From positions 1 to 64,000 of the forward strand of contig JANXWC010000139.1 of the NCBI GenBank assembly GCA_025351355.1: a stretch of 64,000 nucleotides of DNA, read 5' to 3'. Shown in pieces: positions 51,103 to 61,305 of this stretch. This DNA comes from Hyphomicrobiaceae bacterium. GTDB lineage: Bacteria; Pseudomonadota; Alphaproteobacteria; Rhizobiales; Hyphomicrobiaceae. Position numbers and translations under genes: made by a program. A model generated the notes under the pieces. It saw only the letters and a program-made list of their open reading frames with translations. It was not told the DNA's origin and searched no databases. The first letter of the stretch is position 1. Every line of letters starts with the position of its first letter.

Positions 51103-51918
51103 TTATGCTGGTGTGGCGCGGGGCACGAACACTTCATGCGTGTCGTAGCCGGCGTCGGCCGGAATGGAGATGCGAATGCCGCCTTCGGCTTTCGCAACTG
51201 CCGGCGTGATTGCCACAATACGGCTGGCACGCGCGTGCGCAAACGCTTGTTCGACGTTACGCGCCTTGCCCAGCTTCTCAAGGTTCAGCGTCGTCGCCGG
51301 CACCAACGTTCGCTTGCCCGCTTCCGCCTCGGCGATTGCCTGCAGCGGATTGATCCACACACTTTCGACGGTTTCGCCGCCGTCGTGCACGGCATGTTGG
51401 CCAACGGGCGCCTCGGCGAGGAAAAAGTGCGTGTCAAATCGCTTAGGCATCGTCGCGGGCGTTATCCAGTGGGCGAAATGCACCATCCGCTGAGTGGCAA
51501 TCCCCAGGCCTTCCGCAGCGATCAAGTCGGCAAACCCACGCGTCCCCGCGGCAATGTCTTTTTGCGCGGCAGCGGTGATGCGGATCGCCTCGGTGGCTTT
51601 TACGGGTTTGCTGTCGGCGCGATGGTCGGCGATGAGCAGGCCGGTTTCCTCGAACGTCTCGCGAACCGAGGCCACCCAGTAGGAACGTTCCGGATGCGAG
51701 ACACTCAGCGGCGCCAACTCGCCCCACGCTGGATCGCGATCGCTTGCATCGACTTTGCCGCCCGGAAACACCAGCGCGCCGGACGCGAAATCGACCATCC
51801 GGTTGCGCACCAGCATGAAGACCTCGATTCCTTCCCGACCGTCGCGCACCACCATCACCGTAGCCGAGGGGATGGGTGTCGCCTGTGGCTTGGCGCTTGG
51901 GGAAGAATTCTGCGTCAT
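51103..51918 (-). CDS. NUDIX-family hydrolase
   Basis: A NUDIX protein of 271 residues: [20 protein letters not shown], then the Nudix box FPGGKVD..[11 protein letters not shown] ([13 protein letters not shown] and [16 protein letters not shown]), separated by a ~30-residue insert. The size and insert fit the NUDT19/YfcD-like group that acts on acyl-CoA or nucleoside diphosphate compounds. Start at 51918 as [10 protein letters not shown]. Substrate unknown. It is convergent with the FTR1 gene and 322 bases upstream of rpsU on the opposite strand. Confidence 0.88.
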   Translation of the reverse strand: MTQNSSPSAKPQATPIPSATVMVVRDGREGIEVFMLVRNRMVDFASGALVFPGGKVDASDRDPAWGELAPLSVSHPERSYWVASVRETFEETGLLIADHRADSKPVKATEAIRITAAAQKDIAAGTRGFADLIAAEGLGIATQRMVHFAHWITPATMPKRFDTHFFLAEAPVGQHAVHDGGETVESVWINPLQAIAEAEAGKRTLVPATTLNLEKLGKARNVEQAFAHARASRIVAITPAVAKAEGGIRISIPADAGYDTHEVFVPRATPA

Positions 51919-52240
51919 GGTACGTTTTCTCCGGTTCACCCCGAACTATCAGGTCTCTGTACCCCCGTGGCAAGCAGTGGCTGCGGCGTCATGGCCAATT
52001 TTTACTCTGGCTGCCTGTCAGCCCCATGGACAGCATCGGGGGTTTTTGATACGATCGTCCCAAGCTGGCGCGAAAGTTCCGGCGCTCCCGTGCTATGGTT
52101 ACGACATTGCCCCTCAGCGGTGTCCTTGCCGAATGCGCCTGGAACGTCCCGTTACGAAATTCAGTCTAGTTTCTAAATTCATCGGTCTGCCGGTCTGTTG
52201 CCGGCTTTGTCCTGTCAACAACCAAGCGAGGTTTACCCGG

Positions 52241-52624
52241 GTGCTCGTTCAAGTCCGTGACAATAATGTCGACCAGGCGCTGAAAGCGCTAAAGAAGAAG
52301 TTGCAGCGCGAAGGCGTCTTCCGCGAGATGAAGCTGCGCAACCATTTCGAGAAGCCGTCGGAAAAACGCGTCCGCGAACAGGCGGAAGCCGTCCGTCGCG
52401 CCCGCAAGCTGGCGCGCAAGAAAGCCCAGCGTGAAGGCATCATGCCGAACGGTCAGCGCGGCAAGGCTGCGGCGGCCAAATTGATGCCGGGCCGTGGCGG
52501 TCCAGGCCGTGGTGGCCCCGGCGGTCGTGGCGGCACGGGTGGCGCTGGCGGCGAAGGCGGCGGCTTCGGCGGCGGTGGTAGTGGTGGTGGTGGCTTCGGC
52601 GGCGGCGGCTTCGGCGCCCGCTAA
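52241..52624 (+). CDS. rpsU: 30S ribosomal protein S21 with glycine-rich tail
   Basis: Residues 1-70 are S21 ([39 protein letters not shown], and [16 protein letters not shown]), which binds the small subunit near the anti-Shine-Dalgarno region. The start is a GTG at 52241 with GCGAGG 11 bases before. Residues ~80-127 are a long low-complexity Gly/Arg tail ([15 protein letters not shown], then GGGFGGGG repeats) ending FGAR, longer than in most S21 proteins. The tail may bind RNA or be disordered. A strong terminator follows. Confidence 0.93.
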   Translation: MLVQVRDNNVDQALKALKKKLQREGVFREMKLRNHFEKPSEKRVREQAEAVRRARKLARKKAQREGIMPNGQRGKAAAAKLMPGRGGPGRGGPGGRGGTGGAGGEGGGFGGGGSGGGGFGGGGFGAR

Positions 52625-52667
52625 AATCCAGACCAACGAAATTCTGGTTTACCCAGTCCGATTTATC

Positions 52668-52702
52668 AAGCGCCCCGGCTCCCAGGTCCGGGGCGCTTGT
52701 GT
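52668..52702 (+). terminator. rho-independent terminator after rpsU
   Basis: Perfect 11-base stem AAGCGCCCCGG/CCGGGGCGCTT with a 9-base loop, followed by TTGTGTG. It lies between the convergent rpsU and alpha/beta-hydrolase genes and could work for both. Confidence 0.75.
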
Positions 52703-52722
52703 GTCACGGAGTCGGCCTCACT

Positions 52723-53523
52723 CTAGGGCAGGCCAATGATAAAATTACGCATTGCGCCCAAACCATCGTTGCCTTCGCTAAATAGGTTACTATGACCGGC
52801 GTTGGGTAGTTCGACGAGTGTCTTCGGTTCGTGCGCCAATTGCGCCAGACGACGCCCCATCTCGATCGGCACAGTTTCGTCCTGCGTGCCATGAATGATC
52901 AGCAGTGGCACCCCGATCCTGCCGATGATGGCTTTGGTTTCATAGCGATCGCGCATGATCAACCGCACCGGCACGTACCAGAACCGGCGCTTGGCAACAT
53001 CGGGAATAGACGTAAACGGCGCATCCAGGATCAGGCCAGCGGGCCGACGGTCTAAAGCCACCTGGTTGGCAACGCCGGTTCCCAGGCTCTCGCCATAAAG
53101 AACAATTTCATCCGGCCGCACCCCGAGTGACACCAGCCGATCGAAGGCGCGGATGGCATCGGCGACATTGTCGGTTTCGGTCGGCATGCCACTCGAACCG
53201 CCGTAGCCGCGATAGGTCATCATCAACACACCCCAGCCTTCGCCCATGAAGCGCTCGAAGCGCGGCCTGCGATCGGCCAGCGAACCGCCGTTGCCGTGAA
53301 AATAAAGCAGTGTCCGCTGGCCCGGTTGCGCCTTGCTGTACCAGGCGATCACCTGCGCTCCATCCGGCGCCATGATCGTCAATTCCGTGACCACTGGAAG
53401 CCCCGCTTCGCTCGGCAATACATGTACGGGATCGATCAGGTAAAGCAGGCGCCGCTGCAGCGCGAAGCCCCCCGCGAGGGCCAAGCCATACGAAATTGCC
53501 AACCCTATAAGCAGCTTCACCAT
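52723..53523 (-). CDS. membrane-anchored alpha/beta hydrolase (ABHD13/BEM46-like)
   Basis: One N-terminal membrane segment (LLIGLAISYGLALAGGFAL) and a hydrolase domain with oxyanion motif YFHGNGGSLADR, nucleophile elbow YGESLGTGVAN, acid DETVPIEM and base His in NAGHSNLF. 266 residues. This group resembles BEM46/ABHD13 proteins that act on lipids or thioesters at the membrane. Substrate unknown. It is 18 bases from trpE on the same strand and may be cotranscribed. Confidence 0.85.
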   Translation of the reverse strand: MVKLLIGLAISYGLALAGGFALQRRLLYLIDPVHVLPSEAGLPVVTELTIMAPDGAQVIAWYSKAQPGQRTLLYFHGNGGSLADRRPRFERFMGEGWGVLMMTYRGYGGSSGMPTETDNVADAIRAFDRLVSLGVRPDEIVLYGESLGTGVANQVALDRRPAGLILDAPFTSIPDVAKRRFWYVPVRLIMRDRYETKAIIGRIGVPLLIIHGTQDETVPIEMGRRLAQLAHEPKTLVELPNAGHSNLFSEGNDGLGAMRNFIIGLP

Positions 53524-53541
53524 CGCCGCCTCGCTCTCGCT

Positions 53542-55098
53542 CTAACGGTTGCCGCGCTTGCCGCGGCTCGCGAAGCGGACGGCTTCCTCAGCTGCCCGGA
53601 ACAGGGCCGCGGCTTTCATGATGCACTCCTGTTGCTCGGCCTCGGGAACGCTGTCGTTGACCACACCAGCCCCGCTCTGCACATGGATCATGCCGTCCTT
53701 GACGATGGCCGTCCGCAGCACGATGCACGTGTCCATCTGGCCATCGGCGGAGAAATAGCCGACGCAGCCACCGTAAGCACAGCGCTTCGATTTTTCCAAT
53801 TCGTCGATGATCTCCATCGCACGAACTTTTGGCGCGCCCGATAGCGTGCCCGCCGGTAAGCCCGCCATCAGCGCGTCGATTTCGTCATGCCGCGCGCGGT
53901 CGAGCATGCCGTGCACCGTCGACGAGATGTGCATGACGTGACTGTAACGCTCGATCTCGAAACTCTGCGCCACATGCACGCTGCCGATCTCGGACACGCG
54001 ACCAACATCGTTGCGACCGAGGTCGAGCAGCATCAGATGTTCGGCGCGCTCCTTCGGATCGGCAAGCAGATCGCGCTCGAGTTGCAGGTCTGCCTCTGGC
54101 GTTGCCCCGCGCGGGCGCGTCCCGGCCAGCGGACGGATAGTGACCTGCCCGTCGCGCACGCGAACCAGGATTTCCGGGCTGGAACCGACGATGGCAAAGC
54201 CGCCGAAATCGAGATGAAACAGGAATGGCGACGGATTGGTGCGGCGCAAGGCGCGATAGAGTGCCATCGACGATAGGCCAAACGGCGCCGAAAACCGCTG
54301 CGACAGCACGACCTGAAAAATATCGCCGGCGGCGATGTAGTCCTTCGCGGCCACCACCATCGCCTTGTACTCGTCCGGCGTGGTGTTGGAACTGGTGGCC
54401 GGCAATTCCAGCGCTTCAGGCCCGGCGATTGCCGTGTGCGGCGTCGGCTGATCGAGCGCATCGATCACTCCCGCGAGGCGCCCGAGCGCTGCATCGTAGG
54501 CAGCCGTCGCGTCGAGCGACTTGCTCGGGTAAACCGGCGTCACGACGATCATTTCGTCCTTGATGCTGTCAAATACCACCATCGTCGTCGGCCGCATCAG
54601 GATCGCATCGGGAATGCCGAGATGGTCCACCGGCGCGTGCGGCAATGTCTCGATCAGCCGCACCGTATCGTAGCCCATGTAACCGATCACGCCGGCGGCA
54701 TTGGGCGGCAAACCCTTAGGCAGGTCGATGCGGCTTTCTGCAAGCAGCGCGCGCAAGGCCTCAAGCGTCGGCAATTTCTCAGTCTTGAAACGCTCGGGGT
54801 GTTTAGACGGGTTGCGATTGATTTCGGCCTCGTTGCCGTGCGCGCGCCAGACGATATCCGGCGCGACACCGATAAAGGAATAGCGGCCGCGTACCGCACC
54901 ACCCTCAACCGACTCCAGCAGCGACGTCATCGAACGGCCATCGGACAGTTTGAGATAAGCCGAAACCGGTGTTTCGAGATCGGCGACCAGCCGGGTCCAC
55001 ACCACCTGCGCCTTGCCGGCGTTGTAGGTCGCGGCGAAGGCAGCCTGGGTCGGCTCGGCGATCACGGAGAAGTAAGCATCGGGAATACGGGGCATCAT
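53542..55098 (-). CDS. trpE: anthranilate synthase component I
   Basis: Makes anthranilate from chorismate with a glutaminase subunit (TrpG) encoded elsewhere. Chorismate-binding blocks are present: LAGTRPRGATPEADLQLERD, LLDLGRNDVGRVSEIGSVHV, SGAPKVRAMEIIDELEKS and the last YGGCVGYFS. The N-terminal inhibitor (Trp) site region LKLSDGRSMTSLLESVEGG-like segment is present. 518 residues. Unlike some rhizobia it is not fused to TrpG. No Trp-rich leader peptide was seen upstream, so attenuation is not supported. Confidence 0.95.
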   Translation of the reverse strand: MMPRIPDAYFSVIAEPTQAAFAATYNAGKAQVVWTRLVADLETPVSAYLKLSDGRSMTSLLESVEGGAVRGRYSFIGVAPDIVWRAHGNEAEINRNPSKHPERFKTEKLPTLEALRALLAESRIDLPKGLPPNAAGVIGYMGYDTVRLIETLPHAPVDHLGIPDAILMRPTTMVVFDSIKDEMIVVTPVYPSKSLDATAAYDAALGRLAGVIDALDQPTPHTAIAGPEALELPATSSNTTPDEYKAMVVAAKDYIAAGDIFQVVLSQRFSAPFGLSSMALYRALRRTNPSPFLFHLDFGGFAIVGSSPEILVRVRDGQVTIRPLAGTRPRGATPEADLQLERDLLADPKERAEHLMLLDLGRNDVGRVSEIGSVHVAQSFEIERYSHVMHISSTVHGMLDRARHDEIDALMAGLPAGTLSGAPKVRAMEIIDELEKSKRCAYGGCVGYFSADGQMDTCIVLRTAIVKDGMIHVQSGAGVVNDSVPEAEQQECIMKAAALFRAAEEAVRFASRGKRGNR

Positions 55099-55280
55099 GG
55101 TGTCCGTCGATCACATTTAGGCGCGCGCGCCGTGCGCAGTTGATTGCCGGCCATGCCTACGTCGCCGCGGCCGTTCTTGCAATCGCGCCGCATGCGGGCG
55201 CCAGATGCCGCCTTGACCGCGCCACGACCATGTGGCGGTGATGCCGGTTACTTTTTGTAGACCAGCAGGATCTTCCGACA

Positions 55281-56531
55281 ATGTCGCCATTGCATGTCTT
55301 TGCCCGTGCCACCTCCGTCGTCCTGTTGCTGACGACCCTGATGGCTAGGGCGCACGCCCAGGAGCCTGTAAAGTTTGTCTCCAAGCCGCCCAATTGCCAG
55401 AACACGTCCGGCCCGTTCGACCGTTGGTTGCAGGGCGTGCGGCAGGAAGCCCTGAAGCGCGGCATTCACCAACCCACGCTGACAGCCGCGCTTGACGGGC
55501 TCACCGAGGACCGCGACATCATCCGCATCGATCGCGGCCAGAGCTTCTTTGCGCAGAGCTTCCTTGATTTCCAGGCCAAACTCGCCACGTCCAACCGCGT
55601 CAGTTCCGGCAAGGAAAAGATGCGTCAGCACGCCGCGATCTTCCAGCGTGAAGAGGCGCAGTTTGGGGTTCCCGCCGCTGTCATAACGGCCTTCTGGGCA
55701 CTTGAGAGCGACTTCGGCTCCGGCATGGGCAAACGCCCGGTCATGCGCTCGCTGGCCACGCTGGCCTGGGATTGCCGCCGCGGCGAGATGTTTCGCGAGG
55801 AACTGTTTGCCGCCTTGCAGATCGTCGATCGCGGTGATCTCATGCCATCGGAAATGATCAGTTCGTGGGCCGGTGAACTCGGCCAGACGCAGATGCTGCC
55901 GACGCTGTATCTCAAATACGCTGTCGATTTCGACGGCGACGGCAAGCGCAACCTCTTCAAGAGCGCACCGGATATCATCGGCTCGACCGGCAATTTCATC
56001 AAATCGCTCGGCTGGACACGCGGCCAGCCTTGGCTGGTTGAAGTGCGCGTACCTAGCAAATTCTCGTGGGAAAAAGCCGGCCTGGACATTAAACAACCCA
56101 CGGCGGCATGGGCCAAACAAGGCATCACACTTGCCAACGGGCAACCGCTGGCCGCCGATCAGCTCGAAGCCTCGCTCGTGCTGCTGCAGGGCCGCGGTGG
56201 CCCGGCGTTCCTCGCCTACCCAAACTTCAAGGTTTTCACCGAGTGGAACCAATCGTTGAACTATGCCGTGACGGCCGCCTATCTGGCGACCCGCATAGAA
56301 GGCGCCCCGCCGTTGAACCGTGGCCCGGCGCCGGCAACTCCGCTGCCACCTGAAGCGATCAAGGACTTGCAAACTGTACTGATCCGAGCCGGCCACTCCC
56401 TTGCTGAAGCCGACGGAAAACTCGGCTATGCGACGCGGGCAGCGATCCGTCAGGCGCAATTGACAGCCGGCTTGCCGGCCGACGGCTACCCCTCGCTTGA
56501 CCTGCTCGACCGTCTCCGCGCGAAGCGTTAA
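55281..56531 (+). CDS. MltB-type lytic murein transglycosylase with peptidoglycan-binding domain
   Basis: A signal peptide (ATSVVLLLTTLMARAHAQ) and a SLT_2 domain: the catalytic Glu in VITAFWALESDFGSGMGKRP, the RSLATLAWDCRRGEMFREEL segment and the GELGQTQMLPTLYLKYAVDFDG-type calcium/substrate region. The C-terminal ~65 residues are a PG_binding_1 domain (DLQTVLIRAGHSLAEADGKL then GYATRAAIRQAQ). 416 residues. It cleaves peptidoglycan glycosidic bonds in the periplasm. Divergent from trpE. Confidence 0.92.
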   Translation: MSPLHVFARATSVVLLLTTLMARAHAQEPVKFVSKPPNCQNTSGPFDRWLQGVRQEALKRGIHQPTLTAALDGLTEDRDIIRIDRGQSFFAQSFLDFQAKLATSNRVSSGKEKMRQHAAIFQREEAQFGVPAAVITAFWALESDFGSGMGKRPVMRSLATLAWDCRRGEMFREELFAALQIVDRGDLMPSEMISSWAGELGQTQMLPTLYLKYAVDFDGDGKRNLFKSAPDIIGSTGNFIKSLGWTRGQPWLVEVRVPSKFSWEKAGLDIKQPTAAWAKQGITLANGQPLAADQLEASLVLLQGRGGPAFLAYPNFKVFTEWNQSLNYAVTAAYLATRIEGAPPLNRGPAPATPLPPEAIKDLQTVLIRAGHSLAEADGKLGYATRAAIRQAQLTAGLPADGYPSLDLLDRLRAKR

Positions 56532-56617
56532 CACACTGAATTGTATCAATTTGGCACATTCACCGGATGCCAATTAAGTTATTGTCAACCATCCCTCGCT
56601 GGCTCTAGGGTTGCCCC

Positions 56618-56669
56618 CAGGGCGCGCACGTTTCGCGCGCTTCAAGCAGGGCGCGCACGTTTCGCGCGC
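56618..56669. repeat. direct repeat, two 23-base units
   Basis: The unit CAGGGCGCGCACGTTTCGCG plus CGC occurs at 56618-56640 and again at 56647-56669 with a six-base spacer (TTCAAG). It lies directly upstream of the small membrane protein gene and may alter its promoter. Confidence 0.8.
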
Positions 56670-56686
56670 GGCGGGAGAGTTTGCGT

Positions 56687-56932
56687 ATGCGTTGGATCAG
56701 CGAGCGCCACGTCACAGGCGCCATCTTCACCGGCTTTCTGGCTTCCGGCGCCGCCGCCATGACACTAGGCTATGTCATCCTCGGCCGCATGATCGTCGAC
56801 GCCAGCGCGGGCGAAGCCGGCCCGTTGATCGTCATCGCCAGCGGCGCGATGGTTGGCACTCTGACGGCATTTGTGATCCACGAAATCGGCGGCGTGCTTC
56901 CGGATGTGATGGCGCGCCTGCATCGCGGTTGA
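56687..56932 (+). CDS. small membrane protein of unknown function
   Basis: 81 residues from the ATG at 56687, with GGGAGAG about 8 bases upstream. Two membrane segments: GAIFTGFLASGAAAMTLGYV and the second IVIASGAMVGTLTAFVIHEI. The end is short and basic (ARLHRG). No family recognised. Its stop lies 4 bases from the convergent patatin gene. The promoter region contains a direct repeat (56618-56669). Confidence 0.65.
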   Translation: MRWISERHVTGAIFTGFLASGAAAMTLGYVILGRMIVDASAGEAGPLIVIASGAMVGTLTAFVIHEIGGVLPDVMARLHRG

Positions 56933-56936
56933 TCGG

Positions 56937-59195
56937 CTACTGCAGATCTTCTCTCCAGAACTTGGCGAGCGCAGCGCGCGCATTGACAATGTTCGGCGCC
57001 TTGAGCAGCGCCGTCATTTCAGATTGCTCGCTTGGATGCAGATCCCATGTGAACGTTGCGCCGTCATCAAGCTTGAGCGGCTCGAATTCGACCGTCTGCA
57101 GGAAATCCTTGTCGTCCTGGCATTCACTCCCCACCGCCTTGCGAGGTCCCGCTACCCGGTAATTGCGATAAAGATCCTGCAGCGCACACAGTTCGCGGCG
57201 ATTGCGAAAAAAATTCGTCGTGCTGCGAGCGTTGGCCACGCCCTCGATCGGTGTCGTGAGCCACGCGAAGGCGTTTGTCCATTTCGCTACCAAACCCGGC
57301 TTGACCGGTGCCAGCGGCGCGGTATCGCCGGCATCCTGTGGCCAGGCGCGGATCTGCACAACCATGACGCCGGACGTGCAACGCTGCAGCCATGACTTGA
57401 TCGCCGGTTCGCTCAAATACGCCACCGCAACACCGATGCCGAAATTGTCGTAATAGCCAGCGTCAATTACCCGATAGGGCGGACTGGTCGGCAGGCGCAC
57501 GCCCGGTGAGATGAAGGGAAACGTCGCACTCATCCTGACGGCGGTCTGCACTTTGACGGTTGCCTGCGTGCCCGGCAGCAGCTTGAAGAGTTCAATCGCC
57601 TCTTTCTTGTCGCGATAAATCGTATCGAGATCGAGATTGGAAATGAGCAACGGCAAGCCCGTATCCGCCAAAGTCGGCGACACGACCATTGATGGCCGGA
57701 TGCCGCGGGCCTCGCTGTCGCGCAGCGAGCCGAAATTTTTGTCGAGTGTTTTCCAGTGGCGCTCCAGTTCGCGGCCACGATCATCCTCCCGCCCGAACGG
57801 CAGCAAGAATCCCGGCATATCAACCAGCACCATCTGGCGCGCAATCGCCGAGAGCGAATCCCAGTCGCTGGCCAGCGGATTACGAATGATCGACGAGAAC
57901 GGACGTCGCCAATCGGCGCGATTGTCGAGTGCAGACTTGATATCGTCGCGAATTTTCAAATCCAGCGCGGTCCGCGCCTCGTCCGCAGGATCTTCGACGG
58001 CGAAGTAGGCTGACGCGACCATGCCGCCCGACGCGCCCGTCAACAGGCGGATGTTGCTGCGAAATCCCGATAGTGGGCCGCCTGGACGATCGTCCGCTAG
58101 CAGCATTTCGATCGTCCGTGCGGTCCAGTACGTCGCGCGATAGGCGCCGCCCGAAGTGGCCATCAGCACCATTTTCGGCTGTCGCAAAGCCGCACCACCA
58201 CGATCGGCCGACGGCGGCACAACATTTTGATACCATCGTTGCAGATTGGCGATCGGATCGATCAGGCCATGTCCCAGCGCATTGTCGGTAGGACGGCAGC
58301 CGAGGGCTTGTCGCCGGTCAAGATCCAAAGCGTTAGTAACGCGATGATTGTCGTTCCAATACGAGCGCAGGGTGGGGCGCTCATGCAGCTTCTTGCTGTA
58401 ATGCGGAACCATCTCCGGAAAACCGTACTTCTCGGAACGGAAACTATTGACGCCACCGGCATACAGCAGCGCGCCGCCTAGAATAACGACACGGGCCGTC
58501 GGCCCGACCAGCTGCAATGCCGTATACACCACGATAAAGCAGGCCAGGATGATGAACAGCAGTTTTGCCGGCAGTACGACAGGAATGTGCGCGGCGATGG
58601 CGATAACAAAGCAGCTGATGCTGAGGGTCGCCGAAATTTTTCCGATTTTGAAGCGGTCGCCCAACCAAAATGCAGCTTTACTCGTGACGTAGAACACGCA
58701 CAGCCCGAGCAGATAACCGACCAACGGCAGCAACAGCATGAAGATCGACGTGCTGGTGTCGTAGATGATCTGTCGGGACAGTTGTGTAAAGGCCGCCAAT
58801 AGCGGCACCAGCCCCAACAGCGCGACGCCCGGTAAATAGTGAAACACCCGCGATTCGTTTGGCAGGTAGGTGCGGTTGAGGCGCGCGAACTTGTCCTCCA
58901 GTAGCAGCGCCGTTGTCCACAACAGTCCCAAGAGGGCGGTGGCGTAAACCTGCGTCTCGAAATAGGCGCTGCCGAACATCCGCAACGGAATGAGCCACGC
59001 ACTGTCGCCGCTGAAGGAGGCATCAAACGGAGTTTTCTGGTCACGGAACAGGTATTGAATGCCGAGCCCGCGTCCGAGCAATCCGGCAACGGCCATGGGG
59101 ACGATGGCGAGGATCGGCAGAAAAACTACCCAATGGCGACAGATGACAGTGCCGTAATAGGCGAGAAATCCAGCACGTTTTCTGAAGTTGCTCAT
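56937..59195 (-). CDS. membrane-anchored patatin-like phospholipase
   Basis: About 752 residues from the ATG at 59195 (GGAG 10 bases upstream). The N-terminal ~300 residues contain five to seven membrane helices (FLPILAIVPMAVAGLLGRGL, ILACFIVVYTALQLVGPTAR). The C-terminal half is a patatin-type domain: glycine-rich VLMATSGGAYRATYW, nucleophile elbow LLTGASGGMVASAYF (GASGG), and the catalytic Asp in VIDAGYYDNFGIGVAV. It probably hydrolyses phospholipids or acyl glycerols at the inner membrane. The fusion of a multi-helix domain to a patatin is less common than soluble patatins. Confidence 0.82.
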   Translation of the reverse strand: MSNFRKRAGFLAYYGTVICRHWVVFLPILAIVPMAVAGLLGRGLGIQYLFRDQKTPFDASFSGDSAWLIPLRMFGSAYFETQVYATALLGLLWTTALLLEDKFARLNRTYLPNESRVFHYLPGVALLGLVPLLAAFTQLSRQIIYDTSTSIFMLLLPLVGYLLGLCVFYVTSKAAFWLGDRFKIGKISATLSISCFVIAIAAHIPVVLPAKLLFIILACFIVVYTALQLVGPTARVVILGGALLYAGGVNSFRSEKYGFPEMVPHYSKKLHERPTLRSYWNDNHRVTNALDLDRRQALGCRPTDNALGHGLIDPIANLQRWYQNVVPPSADRGGAALRQPKMVLMATSGGAYRATYWTARTIEMLLADDRPGGPLSGFRSNIRLLTGASGGMVASAYFAVEDPADEARTALDLKIRDDIKSALDNRADWRRPFSSIIRNPLASDWDSLSAIARQMVLVDMPGFLLPFGREDDRGRELERHWKTLDKNFGSLRDSEARGIRPSMVVSPTLADTGLPLLISNLDLDTIYRDKKEAIELFKLLPGTQATVKVQTAVRMSATFPFISPGVRLPTSPPYRVIDAGYYDNFGIGVAVAYLSEPAIKSWLQRCTSGVMVVQIRAWPQDAGDTAPLAPVKPGLVAKWTNAFAWLTTPIEGVANARSTTNFFRNRRELCALQDLYRNYRVAGPRKAVGSECQDDKDFLQTVEFEPLKLDDGATFTWDLHPSEQSEMTALLKAPNIVNARAALAKFWREDLQ

Positions 59196-59454
59196 GAGCT
59201 TGGCTCCGAAAACAATAAAAAATTGGTGAAAGATTAGGTAATGCGCAAGATCAGCTATCGTCTCATTTGGCCGCCGGGTCGGCAACCATTTTTCCTTGTC
59301 CATTTTTCCATGACGCGTTTTCCATGACAGGCTTGTGTGTACGCGCGTTGACGCGGGAGGACGTGCTACCTACTGTGCGCGCCCACGCTCACGACACGCG
59401 CCCGTCGATCCGGACGGGTAAGTTGCTGCCTCGTATTATCCTGGATTACGCCTC

Positions 59455-61113
59455 ATGACGCCTCTCGATCCGACCATCTCCACGGCCCTCGCCGATGCTC
59501 GCGCTTGGCCGTTCGAGGAAGCACGACGCTTGATAGCGCGGCTCGACAAGATGCCCGGTGGCAAAGACAAGACCGTCATCTTCGAGACCGGTTACGGGCC
59601 GAGCGGGCTGCCGCATATCGGCACCTTCGGCGAGGTCGCACGCACCAGCATGGTTCGTCACGCGTTCGAAGCCTTGACCGAGGGTAAGCGGAAGACGCGC
59701 CTGATCTGCTTTTCCGACGACATGGACGGATTGCGCAAGGTACCCGACAACGTGCCGAACAAGGCGATGCTGACCGCCTATCTCGACATACCGCTGTCGC
59801 GGATACCGAATCCGTTTTCCAAGGCGCCAGATGAGACGTCGGCATCCGAAGGCGCAAAGGAGAATCCGTATCCGAGTTTCGCGGCCCACAACAATGCGCG
59901 TCTGCGCAAGTTTCTCGATCAGTTCGGATTCGAATACGAGTTTTTCTCGGCCACCGATTGCTATGCGTCGGGCATGATGGACGCCACGCTGCTCAAGATG
60001 CTCAGCGTCTATGACAAGGTAATGCACATCATCCTGCCGACGCTCGGGCCAGATCGGCGCGCCACCTACTCGCCGTTCCTGCCCATCTGCCCGACCAGCG
60101 GGAAGGTGCTGCAGGTGCCGATGGTGGAAATGCACCCGGACAAGGGCACCATCGTCTACGTCGATCCGGTCAGCGGCAAGAAGGTCGAAACCAAGGTCAC
60201 CGGCGGCGCCGTGAAGTGCCAGTGGAAGGCCGATTGGGCGATGCGTTGGACCGCGCTCGGCGTCGACTATGAAATGGCCGGCAAGGATCTGATCGAGAGC
60301 GTCACCTTGTCGTCGCAGATCTGCAAGGCAATGGGCGGCGCGCCGCCGGAGGGCTTCAACTACGAACTGTTCCTCGACGAGAAGGGACAGAAGATTTCCA
60401 AGTCAAAGGGCAACGGCCTGACGATCGAAGACTGGCTCAAGTACGCCTCGCCTGAGAGCCTGTCGCTGTTCATGTTCCAGAAGCCGCGCAGCGCCAAGAA
60501 GCTGTTCTTCGACGTGATCCCGCGCGCTGCCGATGAGTACCTGCAGTTCATCTCGGCCTATCCGCAGCAGGAACCGAAGGCCAAGCTCGACAATCCCGCC
60601 TGGCATATTCACGGCGGCACGCCACCGCACGCCGAATTGCCGATTACGTTCGGCTTGCTGCTCAATCTGGTCGGCGTGTCAAACACCGAAGACAGAAACG
60701 TGCTGTGGGGCTTCATCCGCCGCTATGCGGCCGACGCCACGCCTGAGAAGTTTCCCATCATGGATCATCTCGCCGGCTACGCGATCAACTACTATCGCGA
60801 CTTCATCAAGCCGACGAAGAAATTCCGCGCCGCCACACCGGAAGAAGCGACGGCCTTGCGTGCGTTGGACGCGTTGTTGGCGGCGTCTCCCGCCGGTGCG
60901 ACGGGCAGCGAACTGCAGGACCTCGTCTACGCCGCCGGCAAGGACAACGGCTACACCAAGGAAACACTGCGCGGCTGGTTCCAGGCCATCTACGAAGTGC
61001 TGCTCGGCCAGAGCCAAGGGCCGCGCTTCGGCAGCTTCATCGAGCTCTACGGCGTGGCGGAAACGCGTGCACTGATAGCGCGTGGGTTGAAGGGGGAGTT
61101 GGCGGCGGCGTGA
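59455..61113 (+). CDS. lysK: lysyl-tRNA synthetase, class I
   Basis: The archaeal-type class I LysRS, 552 residues, used by alphaproteobacteria in place of class II LysS. Signature HIGH is in [14 protein letters not shown] and KMSKS in [17 protein letters not shown]. The start at 59455 precedes the catalytic domain. The conserved [20 protein letters not shown] segment is also present. Codon use is like its neighbours, so it is a resident gene. Its presence supports the taxonomic placement. Confidence 0.95.
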   Translation: MTPLDPTISTALADARAWPFEEARRLIARLDKMPGGKDKTVIFETGYGPSGLPHIGTFGEVARTSMVRHAFEALTEGKRKTRLICFSDDMDGLRKVPDNVPNKAMLTAYLDIPLSRIPNPFSKAPDETSASEGAKENPYPSFAAHNNARLRKFLDQFGFEYEFFSATDCYASGMMDATLLKMLSVYDKVMHIILPTLGPDRRATYSPFLPICPTSGKVLQVPMVEMHPDKGTIVYVDPVSGKKVETKVTGGAVKCQWKADWAMRWTALGVDYEMAGKDLIESVTLSSQICKAMGGAPPEGFNYELFLDEKGQKISKSKGNGLTIEDWLKYASPESLSLFMFQKPRSAKKLFFDVIPRAADEYLQFISAYPQQEPKAKLDNPAWHIHGGTPPHAELPITFGLLLNLVGVSNTEDRNVLWGFIRRYAADATPEKFPIMDHLAGYAINYYRDFIKPTKKFRAATPEEATALRALDALLAASPAGATGSELQDLVYAAGKDNGYTKETLRGWFQAIYEVLLGQSQGPRFGSFIELYGVAETRALIARGLKGELAAA

Positions 61114-61123
61114 TGCTTTTTCC

Positions 61124-61147
61124 CTTCTCCCCGCGCGCGGGGAGAAG
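61124..61147. repeat. 24-base perfect palindrome
   Basis: The left arm CTTCTCCCCGCG is exactly complementary to the right arm CGCGGGGAGAAG, 10 bases after the lysK stop. It is another member of the TTCTCCCC palindrome group seen at 5012-5046 and 6399-6433. It lacks a T-run, so it is a weak terminator at best. Confidence 0.7.
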
Positions 61148-61275
61148 AGAAGTGTCGTGACCTTCCTAGTAAAAATGTAGTTTGGGTCAAGCGCCTGCGC
61201 GACCAAACAACCGACCCCTGGCTGCAATCGTTGGGTCGCGCTACAGCGCTTGGCCCAACCTACGCCTCTAACCAT

Positions 61276-61305
61276 GACAAAGGCCCCGCTCGGGTGAGCG
61301 GGGCC
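61276..61305 (-). terminator. rho-independent terminator of the Bax-inhibitor-1 gene
   Basis: Stem GGCCCCGCTC/GAGCGGGGCC with a 4-base loop, followed on the minus strand by TTTGTC. It lies 48 bases beyond the stop of the BI-1 gene. Confidence 0.7.

Noticed and set aside
55099-55280. A possible trp leader/attenuator before trpE
   Set aside because: No short reading frame with clustered Trp codons and no alternative hairpins were found.
55248-56573. A 441-codon minus-strand frame opposite the transglycosylase gene
   Set aside because: Opposite strand holds a signal peptide, SLT_2 and PG-binding domain; the minus frame has none.
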